Shown: positions 43,444 through 52,600 of the stretch, piece by piece | How the letters are laid out: each line of letters opens with the position of its first letter | Position numbering within the stretch: the first letter of the stretch is position 1 | The notes under the pieces: model-generated | Databases searched by the model: none | What the model saw: the letters and a program-made list of their open reading frames with translations, nothing else | What the model was told of the DNA's origin: nothing | Translations under genes and position numbers: made by a program | NCBI RefSeq assembly: GCF_001939735.1 | Contig: NZ_MJIL01000085.1 | Coordinates: 63,009 to 127,008 of the forward strand | DNA: 64,000 nucleotides | Source: Photobacterium proteolyticum | GTDB lineage: Bacteria > Pseudomonadota > Gammaproteobacteria > Enterobacterales > Vibrionaceae | Reading direction: 5' to 3'

Positions 43444-44919
43444 ATGAAAAAACGTCATCCGTTGACCTTTTATATCCTATGTTCATGCCAGTTCTGGTGG
43501 GCGCTGTCTTTCTATAGTCTCTGGGCTATCCTGCCAGTCTTCTTGGGCGACGAGCTGGGTATCGATCAGAAAACCTCGTTTGCAACCTTCGGTGCCTTTG
43601 CCGCTTTGGGCGCTGCCATGCTGTTCGTCGGTGGCTGGCTGGCCGACAAGGTACTTGGCGCCAAGCGGACGCTGGTTTGGGGCTTCTTCTTCCAGGGGCT
43701 GGGTTATTTCATCATTGCCTATTCGGCGATAACGGCGCAGCCGCACTTCGTATTTATCGGTTTGGGTACGGTCGCTGTCGGTCGTGGTATTGGTAGTGTT
43801 GCGCCTCCTACTATCATTGCCGCTTCTTATGACAAGAACGACCCGCGTCTTGATGGAGCCTATACCTTGTTCTATATGGTCAACAATATTGGTGCCTTCC
43901 TAGCACAGCTAGGTGCTCCAATCATGGCCTACAGCATTGGCTGGACATCCGCTTTCATTCTGTCGGCCGTGGGTATGACTGTGAACGTGGTGACTTACCT
44001 GCTGCTGAACAAGAAAATCAAGCAGGCAACCGAAGCCGACAAGCGCGTGGTTCCGTTCAAGACCAACAGCCTGTTCCTGTCAGGTGCATTGCTCGCTGTT
44101 GCCGCAGCCAGCTACCTGCTAACTAACCTGCCATTGGCGCAGTTTGTTCTGGCCGTCGCTGCTCTGGTTATTCTTTTCCTCATAACCAAAGAAATGAAGA
44201 AAGAAAAACCAACCAGCCGCAAGCGTATGGTTGTGGGCTTGGTATTGATGGGACAGGCACTCGCCTTCTTTATTCTCTACAACCAAATGCCAACATCGCT
44301 TAACTTCTTTGCAATCAACAATATTGTACCTGAAGTATTCGGTATCGCGATTAACCCGGTATCCTATCAGTCCCTGAACCCGATGTGGGTTATCTTCCTG
44401 AGTCCGATTCTTGCTCACATCTATACGACACTGGGCGAAAAAGGCAAAGACTTGTCGATGCCGGGTAAGTTCGCGCTGGGTATGTTGATTTGTGCGGCGG
44501 CGTTTGCCTGTGCAGGTTTCTCCCAGTACTTTGGCGACGAGAAAGGCATGCTAAATCCATTCTGGATTGCCGCGCCTCACTTCCTGTTTGCCATTGGTGA
44601 GCTACTGATTTCGGCGCTGGGCCTCTCTGCCATCGCCAAGCTGTTCCCAAGCCGTATCCGCGGCTTTATCTACGGTGCATGGAACATGACACTGGCATTG
44701 GCATCCGTAGCAGGTGCCTGGGTGGCAGGCCTGTCTTCATCCGGCGAAGCTGAGATGACACCGGTAGAAAGCTTAGTATCTTACGGTAACTACTTCTACG
44801 CCCTGGCCGTCGCTTCAGCGGTAGTCGGTGTGGTCTGTGTGATTCTGGCTCCTCGCCTGAACAAATTGATTGAAGCTGATCCTGAGCAGGAAGCCAAAGA
44901 AGAGCTACAAACAGCGTAA
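43444..44919 (+). CDS. POT-family peptide transporter
   Basis: A 491-residue inner-membrane protein with about 14 hydrophobic segments, of the major facilitator POT/PTR family: imports di- and tripeptides with protons. The second family signature in TM5 is clear (LFYMVNNIGAFLAQLGAPI), and GGWLADKVLGAKRTLVWG is the loop 2-3 motif. The usual ExxER motif of TM1 is not present; the aligned region reads QFWWALSFYSLWAIL, so proton coupling may differ. Co-transcribed with the aminopeptidase. Substrate is inferred from family. Confidence 0.85.
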   Translation: MKKRHPLTFYILCSCQFWWALSFYSLWAILPVFLGDELGIDQKTSFATFGAFAALGAAMLFVGGWLADKVLGAKRTLVWGFFFQGLGYFIIAYSAITAQPHFVFIGLGTVAVGRGIGSVAPPTIIAASYDKNDPRLDGAYTLFYMVNNIGAFLAQLGAPIMAYSIGWTSAFILSAVGMTVNVVTYLLLNKKIKQATEADKRVVPFKTNSLFLSGALLAVAAASYLLTNLPLAQFVLAVAALVILFLITKEMKKEKPTSRKRMVVGLVLMGQALAFFILYNQMPTSLNFFAINNIVPEVFGIAINPVSYQSLNPMWVIFLSPILAHIYTTLGEKGKDLSMPGKFALGMLICAAAFACAGFSQYFGDEKGMLNPFWIAAPHFLFAIGELLISALGLSAIAKLFPSRIRGFIYGAWNMTLALASVAGAWVAGLSSSGEAEMTPVESLVSYGNYFYALAVASAVVGVVCVILAPRLNKLIEADPEQEAKEELQTA

Positions 44920-44950
44920 TTTACTCGCATAACCTTTAGTTATAATTAAA

Positions 44951-44977
44951 GCGAGAACCCTTGGGTTCTCGCTTTTT
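44951..44977 (+). terminator. Terminator of the aminopeptidase-transporter unit
   Basis: GCGAGAACCC pairs with GGGTTCTCGC around a very short loop; TTTTT follows on the plus strand. Confidence 0.9.
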
Positions 44978-45033
44978 ACTGTCTTGCGCTTTATCTATTC
45001 GAGCAGGTTATCTTCGCCTTCAATGAAAGATAC

Positions 45034-45537
45034 TTAAGCACTTAACTTCAGGTGTTTTTTCACTTTCTTGAGCGCCATCTGCTTCTTAAGCGGCGACAGG
45101 TAGTCGATAAACAGCTGCCCCTGGAGATGATCAATCTCATGCTGCATTACAATTGCCAGGAAATCATCACGTTCGATAGTAATCGCATGACCATGACGAT
45201 CGAGCGCTGTCACCTTGACCTTGGTATAGCGCTCGACATCGGCGTAATAGCCTGGTACAGACAGGCAGCCCTCCTGACCCGCCGCGATATTCTCGCCGCC
45301 TGCAACATGCGGGTTAACCAACACTAGTGGCTCATTGCGGGAGTCAGAAATGTCTATTACCACAATAGCTTCTGTTCGCCCTACTTGAGTGGCCGCAAGG
45401 CCGATACCATTATCCGTGCTGTACATGGTCTCAAGCATGTCATCAATGAGTGGTTGCACGGCAGCAATGTCTTCCACTTGTGATGCTTTGCGCTTTAATT
45501 TCTCATTTGGAACAGTCAGTATATCTAATATTGCCAT
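45034..45537 (-). CDS. def: Peptide deformylase
   Basis: Removes the formyl group from the initiator Met of new proteins; an iron/zinc enzyme. 167 residues. All three motifs are present: GIGLAATQVG, EGCLSVPG with the metal Cys, and QHEIDHLQG with both His ligands and catalytic Glu. The tail is Lys-rich (KKQMALKKVKKHLKLSA). It is not beside fmt, so it is likely the second deformylase of the organism, as seen in vibrios. Divergence from the housekeeping enzyme cannot be judged here. Confidence 0.93.
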   Translation of the reverse strand: MAILDILTVPNEKLKRKASQVEDIAAVQPLIDDMLETMYSTDNGIGLAATQVGRTEAIVVIDISDSRNEPLVLVNPHVAGGENIAAGQEGCLSVPGYYADVERYTKVKVTALDRHGHAITIERDDFLAIVMQHEIDHLQGQLFIDYLSPLKKQMALKKVKKHLKLSA

Positions 45538-45582
45538 TTTGCCTCGAATTTCGATGTAAAAAGGTGAATCTAAAAAACGGTG

Positions 45583-45954
45583 CTAGAAACTAACGACTTT
45601 ATCTGCAGTGAGCGTCCATGTTGCCAAATCATCCAGTTTTCCTATCTCCACGCCTTCAATCAGCGGCAGCGCCGTTAACCCGCGAGCATCTGTACAGGTC
45701 TTGCACAGCTTTACCTCTGCCCCCTGCGCAATCAGGATTTCGATCATTTGCTGAATGTTGTAGCCCTCTGAAGGAGCCTGCTTAACAAGGGCACAGGAAA
45801 CCGAATCAGACATCAAGAAAATCTTGATGCTGGTCTCTGTCTTCTCTTGTTCATTAAGATTAATTGCCAGCCTCAGCGCGTTGAACGATCGCTCTGAGCC
45901 ATAAGGGGCATCATTGAGAATAAAAAGTAACGTTTGTTTAGCCATATCTAACAT
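45583..45954 (-). CDS. DsrE/YchN-like family protein
   Basis: 123 residues with the DsrE/F fold: MAKQTLLFILNDAPYGSERSFNALRLA at the start, the EGYNIQQMIEILIAQGAEVKLC region, and a conserved Cys pair in LCKTCTDARG. E. coli YchN is the nearest relative I recall; relatives act in sulfur relay, this subfamily has no proven role. Start at 45954 is supported by AGGA eight bases upstream; an ATG three codons later is possible. 45 bases upstream of def on the same strand. Confidence 0.8.
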   Translation of the reverse strand: MLDMAKQTLLFILNDAPYGSERSFNALRLAINLNEQEKTETSIKIFLMSDSVSCALVKQAPSEGYNIQQMIEILIAQGAEVKLCKTCTDARGLTALPLIEGVEIGKLDDLATWTLTADKVVSF

Positions 45955-46079
45955 CGCTATGTCCTGATAAATGCTGAGGCAACCTTATGCCTGAAAGAAT
46001 AATTCGCTATACTCTACGTCAATTATGCCGTTACACTCATGATTTAGCTCTATTTTTCGCTTACACAGGCCCTTCAATT

Positions 46080-46868
46080 ATGGATTTCGACGCCCTGCTC
46101 ACCCTCTCTGAGAACGGAAAGGTCTTTGCCAATCCCCGCCGTGTTGCTTTGCTCAAGGCCGTCCAGCAAACTGGCTCTATTAGCAAGGGAGCCAAGCAGG
46201 CAGGGATCAGTTATAAAGCCGCCTATGATGCCATCAAGGATATGAATACACGTTCTGAAACCCCTTTGATCACCAGCGAAAAAGGCGGAAAAGGTGGCGG
46301 TGGCGCATCTCTAACTAATTTTGGTCAGCGTATCGTCCAAATGTATGACTTGTTGGATACAATCCAGAATATGGGACTCCAGGCTCTGAATGATAAAGAC
46401 GCGCCGCTTCATAGCCTGCTTGGTGTAATGGCAAAATTCTCGTTGCAGACCAGTGCTCGAAACCAGTTTTTCGGTACCATCAGCAGCATCGAAAACCACG
46501 CCCTGTATGATCGTGTGTTTATCTCATTGCAAAATAAGCAACAGGTTATCGCAACCGTTACCCACGGCAGTACGACGCGCTTACAGCTAAGTGCAGGCAA
46601 GGATGTTGTGGCACTGGTAAAAGGGCCGTCCATACAAGTTTGTCGCGAGCAGCCTGATGATCCGCTGCTGGATAACAGGCTGTACGGTACTATCGGCGAC
46701 ATTCAGAACGGAGACAGCACCGCAGAAATATCAGTAAGGCTTGATGGCGGGGAGGAGGTATGTGCGCTTATCAACAAGAACGAGAATGGCGTTGAACAGT
46801 TGAAACCAGGCAGCCATGCCCTCGCCTGTTTTTCTTCCTCTCAGGTTATCATCGCGACACTATGCTAG
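46080..46868 (+). CDS. modE: Molybdate-responsive regulator ModE
   Basis: Represses molybdate transport and tunes molybdoenzyme genes when molybdate is bound. 262 residues from ATG at 46080, exactly the E. coli length; an open frame reaches 31 codons further upstream without a family match. The N-terminal winged helix holds GSISKGAKQAGISYKAAYDAI, then GGKGGGGASLT, and two molybdate-binding (TOBE) repeats follow, the first starting SLQTSARNQFFGTI. The end ACFSSSQVIIATLC is typical. No modABC genes are next to it. It overlaps the end of a small convergent gene by 4 bases. Confidence 0.92.
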   Translation: MDFDALLTLSENGKVFANPRRVALLKAVQQTGSISKGAKQAGISYKAAYDAIKDMNTRSETPLITSEKGGKGGGGASLTNFGQRIVQMYDLLDTIQNMGLQALNDKDAPLHSLLGVMAKFSLQTSARNQFFGTISSIENHALYDRVFISLQNKQQVIATVTHGSTTRLQLSAGKDVVALVKGPSIQVCREQPDDPLLDNRLYGTIGDIQNGDSTAEISVRLDGGEEVCALINKNENGVEQLKPGSHALACFSSSQVIIATLC

Positions 46869-47110
46869 TTAAATTGAATGCAAGAACCACGGAAAACACC
46901 GTAATTTGCCCCTTGTGACAGGCAATTCTCGAACTGCTTGAAATCCAGGTACTGGAAAACAACCAAAAGCAGTGCGGCGAATACCAGACCGACCATTGCC
47001 AGCCTTATCAGCCAGACTTTTTTCTTTTTCAGTGCAAACCACAGCAACAACGCGGATACCGGCGCAAGCAGTAGGGAAAGCGGTAAGAAGTTCACTGCCG
47101 AAAGTGACAT
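46865..47110 (-). CDS. Small membrane protein
   Basis: 81 residues from ATG at 47110; a further in-frame ATG at 47122 is possible. Two hydrophobic segments (about residues 6-24 and 34-55) are separated by a KKKK loop, so both ends probably lie on the outer side of the inner membrane. A C-terminal Cys pair (NCLSQGANYGVFRGSC) may form a disulfide. I do not recognise it. Convergent with modE. Confidence 0.55.
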   Translation of the reverse strand: MSLSAVNFLPLSLLLAPVSALLLWFALKKKKVWLIRLAMVGLVFAALLLVVFQYLDFKQFENCLSQGANYGVFRGSCIQFN

Positions 47111-47332
47111 ATCAGACACCATACCTCATTGAATAAGAGCAGGAGCAAATGATAAGCCTGATTCTGCTCCTAATTCAAAGCATTCAGGCGTAATTTGCAT
47201 AAAATCACATAAACTTGACGCTAACCATTCACATTATGAAACGTTGTGCAATAACTATATCTCAAGGATATGAACTCTCATTTTTTATTAATGTGATCCA
47301 CTCCGCCATTTATTCAGAAAAAGCATATTTGT

Positions 47333-47348
47333 TCTGACCCAAGTCACA
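47333..47348 (+). promoter_or_regulatory. CRP-like site upstream of rbsD
   Basis: TCTGA-N6-TCACA matches the CRP consensus TGTGA-N6-TCACA in nine of ten bases. It lies about 160 bases before rbsD and 25 before the first RbsR-type operator. CRP activation of the ribose operon is established in E. coli. Confidence 0.55.
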
Positions 47349-47373
47349 CTTTGCTATCTTTACAGGTGCGCAT

Positions 47374-47430
47374 CGAAACGTTTGCTTTTACATTTACAGC
47401 CATCGAAACGATTGCGCAACCGTTTCGATG
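47374..47430 (+). promoter_or_regulatory. RbsR operators of the ribose operon
   Basis: Three copies of CGAAACGNTTGC: one at 47374-47385 and two in opposite orientation inside the 30-base near-perfect palindrome 47401-47430 (CATCGAAACG ... CGTTTCGATG). This is the LacI-family operator type with a CGAAACGTTTCG core used by RbsR. It lies about 80 bases before rbsD. Confidence 0.75.
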
Positions 47431-47509
47431 TATAAAAAAACAGCAAGGAAGAATAGCCAAGGCTGGCTGACACAACGCATCACCACCATGAATAAATAAG
47501 GTGCAACCC

Positions 47510-47929
47510 ATGAAAAAAAGCGCACTCATCAATGCTGAATTGTCTTACATCGTCGCGACCCTAGGTCATACCGACGAAATCACTATCTGTGATGCCGGAC
47601 TTCCTGTTCCTGATGAAACCCAACGTATCGACCTCGCACTTATTCCTGGTGTACCTGCTTTCATTGATACAGTGAAAGCCGTTCTTGGCGAAATGCAGAT
47701 TGAAGGGATTGTGTTGGCAGAAGAATTCCTGCACGTAAGCCCGGACCATCACCATGCTCTGATCGAGCTTATCCGTAACGAAGAAGAACTGTGCGGTAAG
47801 TCAATCAACATCTCCTATGTCAGCCACGAAGAATTCAAGGTTCATACCCAAAACAGCAAAGCGGTGATCCGTACTGGTGAATGCACCCCATATGCCAATG
47901 TGATTTTTCAGTCCGGCGTAGTGTTTTAA
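47510..47929 (+). CDS. rbsD: D-ribose pyranase
   Basis: Converts beta-pyranose to beta-furanose ribose so that ribokinase can use it. 139 residues, same as E. coli. VVCDAGLP-like ICDAGLPVP, the LGHTDEI His region, and the end TGECTPYANVIFQSGVVF are conserved. Start at 47510 has AAGGTG upstream. First gene of the rbs operon. Confidence 0.95.
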   Translation: MKKSALINAELSYIVATLGHTDEITICDAGLPVPDETQRIDLALIPGVPAFIDTVKAVLGEMQIEGIVLAEEFLHVSPDHHHALIELIRNEEELCGKSINISYVSHEEFKVHTQNSKAVIRTGECTPYANVIFQSGVVF

Positions 47930-47964
47930 CACCTCACTCTTCTGCTTAGTTGCAAGGAACTGAC

Positions 47965-49470
47965 ATGAAACAGCCAATCTTAGAATTAAAAGGCATTGAG
48001 AAAGCGTTTCCGGGTGTAAAAGCACTCGACAATGCTTGCCTGAATGTCTACCCCGGCAAAGTGATGGCTTTGATGGGCGAAAACGGCGCAGGTAAGTCGA
48101 CCCTTATGAAGGCACTTACCGGTATTTACGCCATGGATGCCGGTGAAATCCGCTACCAGGGCGAACAAGTGAACTTTAACGGCCCGCGCCACTCTCAGGA
48201 AGCGGGTATCAGCATCATCCACCAGGAACTCAACCTGATCCCCGAGCTGACGATTGCCGAGAACATCTTTCTTGGCCGTGAGAAAACCAATGCCTTCGGT
48301 GGTATCAAGTGGTCCGAGATGTACCGCGAAGCAGATACTCTGCTCAAGCGCCTGAACGTCAAGCACAGCTCACGCCAGTTGCTGGGTGAGTTGAGCCTGG
48401 GTGAACAGCAAATGGTCGAGATTGCCAAAGCGCTGTCATTCAAGTCGCAGGTTATCATCATGGATGAACCGACCGATGCCCTGACAGATACCGAAACAGA
48501 ATCACTGTTCAAGGTGATTAATGAATTGCGCGAGGAAGGCTGCGGTATTGTCTATATCTCCCACCGCCTGAAAGAAATCTTCGAGATCTGCGATGACATC
48601 ACCGTACTGCGTGACGGAAAGTTCATTGGCGAACGCCAGGTTGCCGATATCGACGAAGATACCATGATTGAAATGATGGTAGGTCGCCGTCTGGACGAGC
48701 AATACCCTCGCATCGATGTTAAGCATGGTACCACCTGCCTCGAAGTTAAAAACCTGACAGGCTCCGGCGTTAACAACGTAAGCTTCACGTTAGATCGCGG
48801 TGAAATCCTGGGTGTCTCCGGCCTGATGGGTGCCGGTCGTACCGAGCTGATGAAAGTTATCTACGGTGCCCTTGCCCGCGAGTCCGGCGACATTATTCTT
48901 GATGGTAAAACCATCAACCCAGTCAGTCCACAGGACGGTCTTGCCAACGGCATCGCCTATATTTCCGAAGACCGCAAGGGCGACGGCCTGATTTTAGGGC
49001 TTTCAGTCAAAGAGAATATGTCTATCTGTTCGCTCGATCACCTGACGAAAGGCGTGCAGATCAATCATTATGATGAAGTCACAGCTGTCGAAGACTTTAT
49101 TCGCCTGTTCAATATCAAGACTCCAAGTCGTAACCAGATCATTGGCAACCTCTCTGGTGGTAACCAGCAAAAAGTGGCAATTGCCAAAGGCTTAATGACC
49201 CGGCCTAAGGTTCTGATCCTCGATGAACCTACCCGTGGTGTCGATGTCGGTGCGAAGAAAGAAATATATCAGCTAATTAACCAATTCAAATCAGAAGGAA
49301 TGAGCATCATCCTTGTTTCTTCAGAAATGCCAGAAGTTCTCGGCATGAGTGACCGCATTATGGTTATGCATGAAGGTAAAATCAGCGGTGAGTTTATGGC
49401 CACTGATGCCGATCAAGAAAAATTACTTGCCTGCGCTGTGGGTAAACAAATCAACGAGGTAGCAGCATGA
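47965..49470 (+). CDS. rbsA: Ribose ABC transporter ATP-binding protein
   Basis: Double ATPase of the ribose importer on the cytoplasmic side of the membrane. 501 residues from ATG at 47965 (AAGGAACTGAC upstream), the E. coli length. Two nucleotide-binding halves: Walker [10 protein letters not shown] in the first and a degenerate GLMGAGRTE in the second, signature LSLGEQQM and LSGGNQQK, Walker [10 protein letters not shown] and LILDEPTRG. The ATGA overlap with rbsC couples them. Works with RbsB and RbsC. Confidence 0.96.
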   Translation: MKQPILELKGIEKAFPGVKALDNACLNVYPGKVMALMGENGAGKSTLMKALTGIYAMDAGEIRYQGEQVNFNGPRHSQEAGISIIHQELNLIPELTIAENIFLGREKTNAFGGIKWSEMYREADTLLKRLNVKHSSRQLLGELSLGEQQMVEIAKALSFKSQVIIMDEPTDALTDTETESLFKVINELREEGCGIVYISHRLKEIFEICDDITVLRDGKFIGERQVADIDEDTMIEMMVGRRLDEQYPRIDVKHGTTCLEVKNLTGSGVNNVSFTLDRGEILGVSGLMGAGRTELMKVIYGALARESGDIILDGKTINPVSPQDGLANGIAYISEDRKGDGLILGLSVKENMSICSLDHLTKGVQINHYDEVTAVEDFIRLFNIKTPSRNQIIGNLSGGNQQKVAIAKGLMTRPKVLILDEPTRGVDVGAKKEIYQLINQFKSEGMSIILVSSEMPEVLGMSDRIMVMHEGKISGEFMATDADQEKLLACAVGKQINEVAA

Positions 49471-50450
49471 GCACCAACGCTATGGCCAAAACACAAGAAA
49501 CCGGTAGCAACAAGCTATTTAGCAAAGAATGGTTAATTGAACAAAAATCACTGATCGCGTTGGTATTTCTTATCGTGGTAGTGTCTTTCCTTAACCCTAA
49601 CTTCTTTACCGTCGATAACATCCTCAATATCTTGCGCCAGACCTCGGTGAACGCGATTATCGCAGTAGGTATGACACTGGTTATCCTGACAGCCGGAATT
49701 GACCTCAGTGTCGGCTCGGTACTGGCCCTTTGTGGCGCCTTTGCCGCCACCATGATCGGCATGGAGATCCCGGTGATCATCGCAGTACCAACCGCCTTGC
49801 TGGCTGGTGCGGCACTGGGAGCAATCAGTGGTGTGATCATTGCCAAAGGTAAGGTCCAGGCCTTTATTGCGACCCTGGTGACCATGACCCTGCTCCGCGG
49901 TGTCACTATGGTCTACACTGACGGTCGTCCAATTTCTACCGGCTTTACTGACGTAGCAGACAGCTTTGCCTGGTTCGGTACTGGCTATGCTATGGGTATT
50001 CCGGTTCCAATCTGGCTGATGGTTATCGTGTTCGCCGCAGTCTGGTATCTACTAAACCATACTCGCTTCGGCCGCTATATCTACGCACTAGGCGGTAACG
50101 AATCAGCAACTCGCCTTTCGGGCATCAATGTAGATCGCGTCAAGATTGGCGTCTACGCAATCTGCGGCCTGTTAGCAGCCTTAGCTGGCATCATCGTCAC
50201 CTCTCGTCTTTCTTCGGCGCAGCCAACGGCCGGTATGGGATACGAGCTGGACGCGATTGCTGCCGTCGTACTGGGTGGCACCAGCCTGGCCGGTGGTAAG
50301 GGCCGTATTATGGGTACCTTGATTGGTGCTCTTATCATCGGCTTCCTAAATAACGCACTAAACCTACTGGACGTATCGTCCTACTACCAAATGATTGCCA
50401 AAGCAGTCGTCATCTTGCTGGCAGTCTTGGTAGATAACAAAAATAAGTAA
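49467..50450 (+). CDS. rbsC: Ribose ABC transporter permease
   Basis: Membrane-spanning subunit of the ribose importer. 327 residues with eight to ten hydrophobic segments and the sugar-permease loop [19 protein letters not shown] that contacts RbsA, followed by [19 protein letters not shown]. It starts in the stop codon of rbsA. An N-terminal cytoplasmic lead of about 30 residues is as in E. coli. Confidence 0.96.
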   Translation: MSTNAMAKTQETGSNKLFSKEWLIEQKSLIALVFLIVVVSFLNPNFFTVDNILNILRQTSVNAIIAVGMTLVILTAGIDLSVGSVLALCGAFAATMIGMEIPVIIAVPTALLAGAALGAISGVIIAKGKVQAFIATLVTMTLLRGVTMVYTDGRPISTGFTDVADSFAWFGTGYAMGIPVPIWLMVIVFAAVWYLLNHTRFGRYIYALGGNESATRLSGINVDRVKIGVYAICGLLAALAGIIVTSRLSSAQPTAGMGYELDAIAAVVLGGTSLAGGKGRIMGTLIGALIIGFLNNALNLLDVSSYYQMIAKAVVILLAVLVDNKNK

Positions 50451-50532
50451 CCTCTGTAGCTAGGTAAAACTAGTAACGCGGGCGGCTTCCCCTGCTCGCA
50501 ACCAACCCGACATATGTAGAAAGGAAAACAGA

Positions 50533-51411
50533 ATGAAAAAGTTAGCAACTCTAATCTCTGCCGCTGTATTGTCCGCTTCATTCAGCACAACAGCTGCTGC
50601 ACAAGACACTATGGCAATGGTTGTTTCAACGCTAAATAACCCATTCTTCGTCACCATGAAGGAAGGTGCAGAGGCGAAAGCACAAGAGTTAGGCTATAAG
50701 CTGATTGTTCTTGATTCTCAGAACGACCCAAGCAAAGAGCTATCTAACATCGAAGACCTTACCGTTCGCGGTGTGAAGGCCATCCTTATCAACCCAACCG
50801 ATTCCGATGCAGTTTCTAACGCCATTCGCATGGCTAACCGTTCTAAGATCCCTGTCCTGACACTTGACCGTGGTGCAAGCCGTGGTGAAGTTGTTAGCCA
50901 CATTGCTTCCGACAACGTTGCCGGTGGTGAAATGGCCGGTAAATACATCATGGAAAAAGTGGGTGAAAAAGCGCGCGTTATCCAGCTAGAAGGTATCGCT
51001 GGTACATCAGCTGCCCGTGAGCGTGGCCAAGGCTTCATGAATGCAGTTAAAGCAAACGGTATGGACCTGCTTGCCAGCCAGCCTGCTGACTTCGACCGTA
51101 CCAAAGGTCTGAACGTTATGGAAAACATGCTAGCGGCTAACCCAGATGTTCAGGCGGTATTTGCCCAGAACGACGAAATGGCACTGGGTGCCCTGCGTGC
51201 GGTACAGGCATCAGGCAAAGACGTTCTTATCGTTGGCTTTGATGGTACAGATGACGGTATTGCAGCAGTTAAGCGTGGCAAACTAGGCGCTACAATTGCC
51301 CAACAGCCTGATATGATTGGTGCTTTGGGTGTAGAAACAGCTGACAAGATGCTTAAGGGTGAATCTGTAGAGGCAAACATTCCTGTTCCTCTAAAAGTCA
51401 TTACTAAGTAA
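50533..51411 (+). CDS. rbsB: Periplasmic ribose-binding protein
   Basis: Captures ribose in the periplasm for RbsAC and may present it to a chemoreceptor. 292 residues; signal peptide to about residue 23 (ends TTAAA before QDTMAMVVS). Binding-site segments [40 protein letters not shown] and VGFDGTDDG match the family. GAAAGGAAAACAG gives a good ribosome site. A hairpin after the gene may favour high expression. Confidence 0.95.
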   Translation: MKKLATLISAAVLSASFSTTAAAQDTMAMVVSTLNNPFFVTMKEGAEAKAQELGYKLIVLDSQNDPSKELSNIEDLTVRGVKAILINPTDSDAVSNAIRMANRSKIPVLTLDRGASRGEVVSHIASDNVAGGEMAGKYIMEKVGEKARVIQLEGIAGTSAARERGQGFMNAVKANGMDLLASQPADFDRTKGLNVMENMLAANPDVQAVFAQNDEMALGALRAVQASGKDVLIVGFDGTDDGIAAVKRGKLGATIAQQPDMIGALGVETADKMLKGESVEANIPVPLKVITK

Positions 51412-51420
51412 TAGTTCCTA

Positions 51421-51467
51421 CAGGAAGAGCTTAAGCCTTAATTAATACAAGCTTTTGCTCTTCCTTG
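51421..51467 (+). promoter_or_regulatory. Intercistronic hairpin after rbsB
   Basis: AGGAAGAGCTTAAGC pairs imperfectly with GCTTTTGCTCTTCCT around an AT-rich loop; no T-run long enough for a full terminator follows. It could slow decay of the upstream rbsDACB mRNA and reduce readthrough to rbsK, as intercistronic stems often do behind binding-protein genes. Confidence 0.55.
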
Positions 51468-51591
51468 TAACTAGGGCCTGCTCTTCCTCAACTCTATCCC
51501 AAAGTGCATCGTTTAGCAGCCTCTATCCCGCAATGCTAACCCATACATTTTGGCCAGATAAAAACGGCAGTTAGTGATAAAAGGTCCCGAT

Positions 51592-52509
51592 ATGAATAAA
51601 TTAGTTGTTCTTGGTAGCGTCAATGCCGACCATGTATTGCAAGTAGCCTCTTTCCCGCGTCCGGGAGAAACTCTGCATGGCCACAGCTATTGTGTTATTC
51701 CCGGCGGCAAAGGGGCTAATCAGGCAGTTGCGGCAGCGCGCCTTGGCGCAGACATCGCATTTATTGCCAGCGTGGGCGACGACAGCTTCGGTCGCGAGAT
51801 GCGTGAGTCCTTCGCCAAAGAAGGTATGAACACCGAAGCAGTAATGATCGAAGAAGGTGTACCGACAGGTATCGCCATGATCCAGGTTGCCGCCACCGGC
51901 GAAAACAGTATCTGTATCTCTGCCGAGGCCAATGGTTGCCTCAGCCCGGCCCGTATTCAGCCGCACCATCACCTGATCGAAAATGCCGATACCCTGTTAA
52001 TGCAGCTTGAAACGCCTATCGAAACTATTGAAGCTGCCGCCAAGGTTGCCAAGCAGTCTGGTACGCGGGTGGTTCTCAATCCAGCCCCTGCACAGCCATT
52101 ATCAGATGACTTATTGCAACTTGTTGATATGATTACACCAAATGAAACTGAAGCAGAACTGCTGACCGGTGTAAAAGTCGAAGATATGGCATCGGCACAA
52201 AAGGCCGCGAATGTATTGCATACTAAAGGTATCAAGCAGGTAATGATCACTCTCGGCAGTCAGGGCGTGTGGCTAAGCCAGAATGGTGAAGGGCAACAAG
52301 TTCTGGGCTTCCGTGTTGAGGCAAAAGATACGACCGCTGCCGGTGATACATTTAATGGCGCACTGCTTACTGCTTTGCAGGAAGGGCGAGCATTAGAGCC
52401 GGCAATTCGATTTGCACATGCAGCCGCTGCAATTTCAGTTACACGTATGGGTGCTCAGACTTCCATTCCACACCGTAGAGAAGTGGAACGCTTTCTGATT
52501 GAGCACTAA
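51592..52509 (+). CDS. rbsK: Ribokinase
   Basis: Phosphorylates ribose at C5 with ATP. 305 residues from ATG at 51592 (AAAGGTCCC upstream). PfkB-family signatures: GGKGANQAVAAARLG near residue 40 and DTTAAGDTFNGALL with the catalytic Asp near residue 250. NPAPAQPL and TPNETEAELLTG are the typical ribokinase segments. 180 bases after rbsB, so its own promoter is possible. Confidence 0.95.
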   Translation: MNKLVVLGSVNADHVLQVASFPRPGETLHGHSYCVIPGGKGANQAVAAARLGADIAFIASVGDDSFGREMRESFAKEGMNTEAVMIEEGVPTGIAMIQVAATGENSICISAEANGCLSPARIQPHHHLIENADTLLMQLETPIETIEAAAKVAKQSGTRVVLNPAPAQPLSDDLLQLVDMITPNETEAELLTGVKVEDMASAQKAANVLHTKGIKQVMITLGSQGVWLSQNGEGQQVLGFRVEAKDTTAAGDTFNGALLTALQEGRALEPAIRFAHAAAAISVTRMGAQTSIPHRREVERFLIEH

Positions 52510-52567
52510 TTTAGTCAATCGCCTGTATAGCTTCCCATGTCACTGACCGGGGCGGCTATATAGGCTG

Positions 52568-52583
52568 TACCAGATATCTGGTA
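52568..52583. promoter_or_regulatory. Perfect 16-bp palindrome before rbsR
   Basis: TACCAGATATCTGGTA, perfectly self-complementary, ends 17 bases before the rbsR start. It does not match the CGAAACG operator type of the operon, so a different regulator or an mRNA leader hairpin are both possible. Confidence 0.5.
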
Positions 52584-52600
52584 TTGTCAGGGAGAACTCA

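Noticed and set aside
47344..47532. A small minus-strand gene with Cys-rich product
   Set aside because: It overlaps the rbs operators and the start of rbsD; composition and position fit chance.
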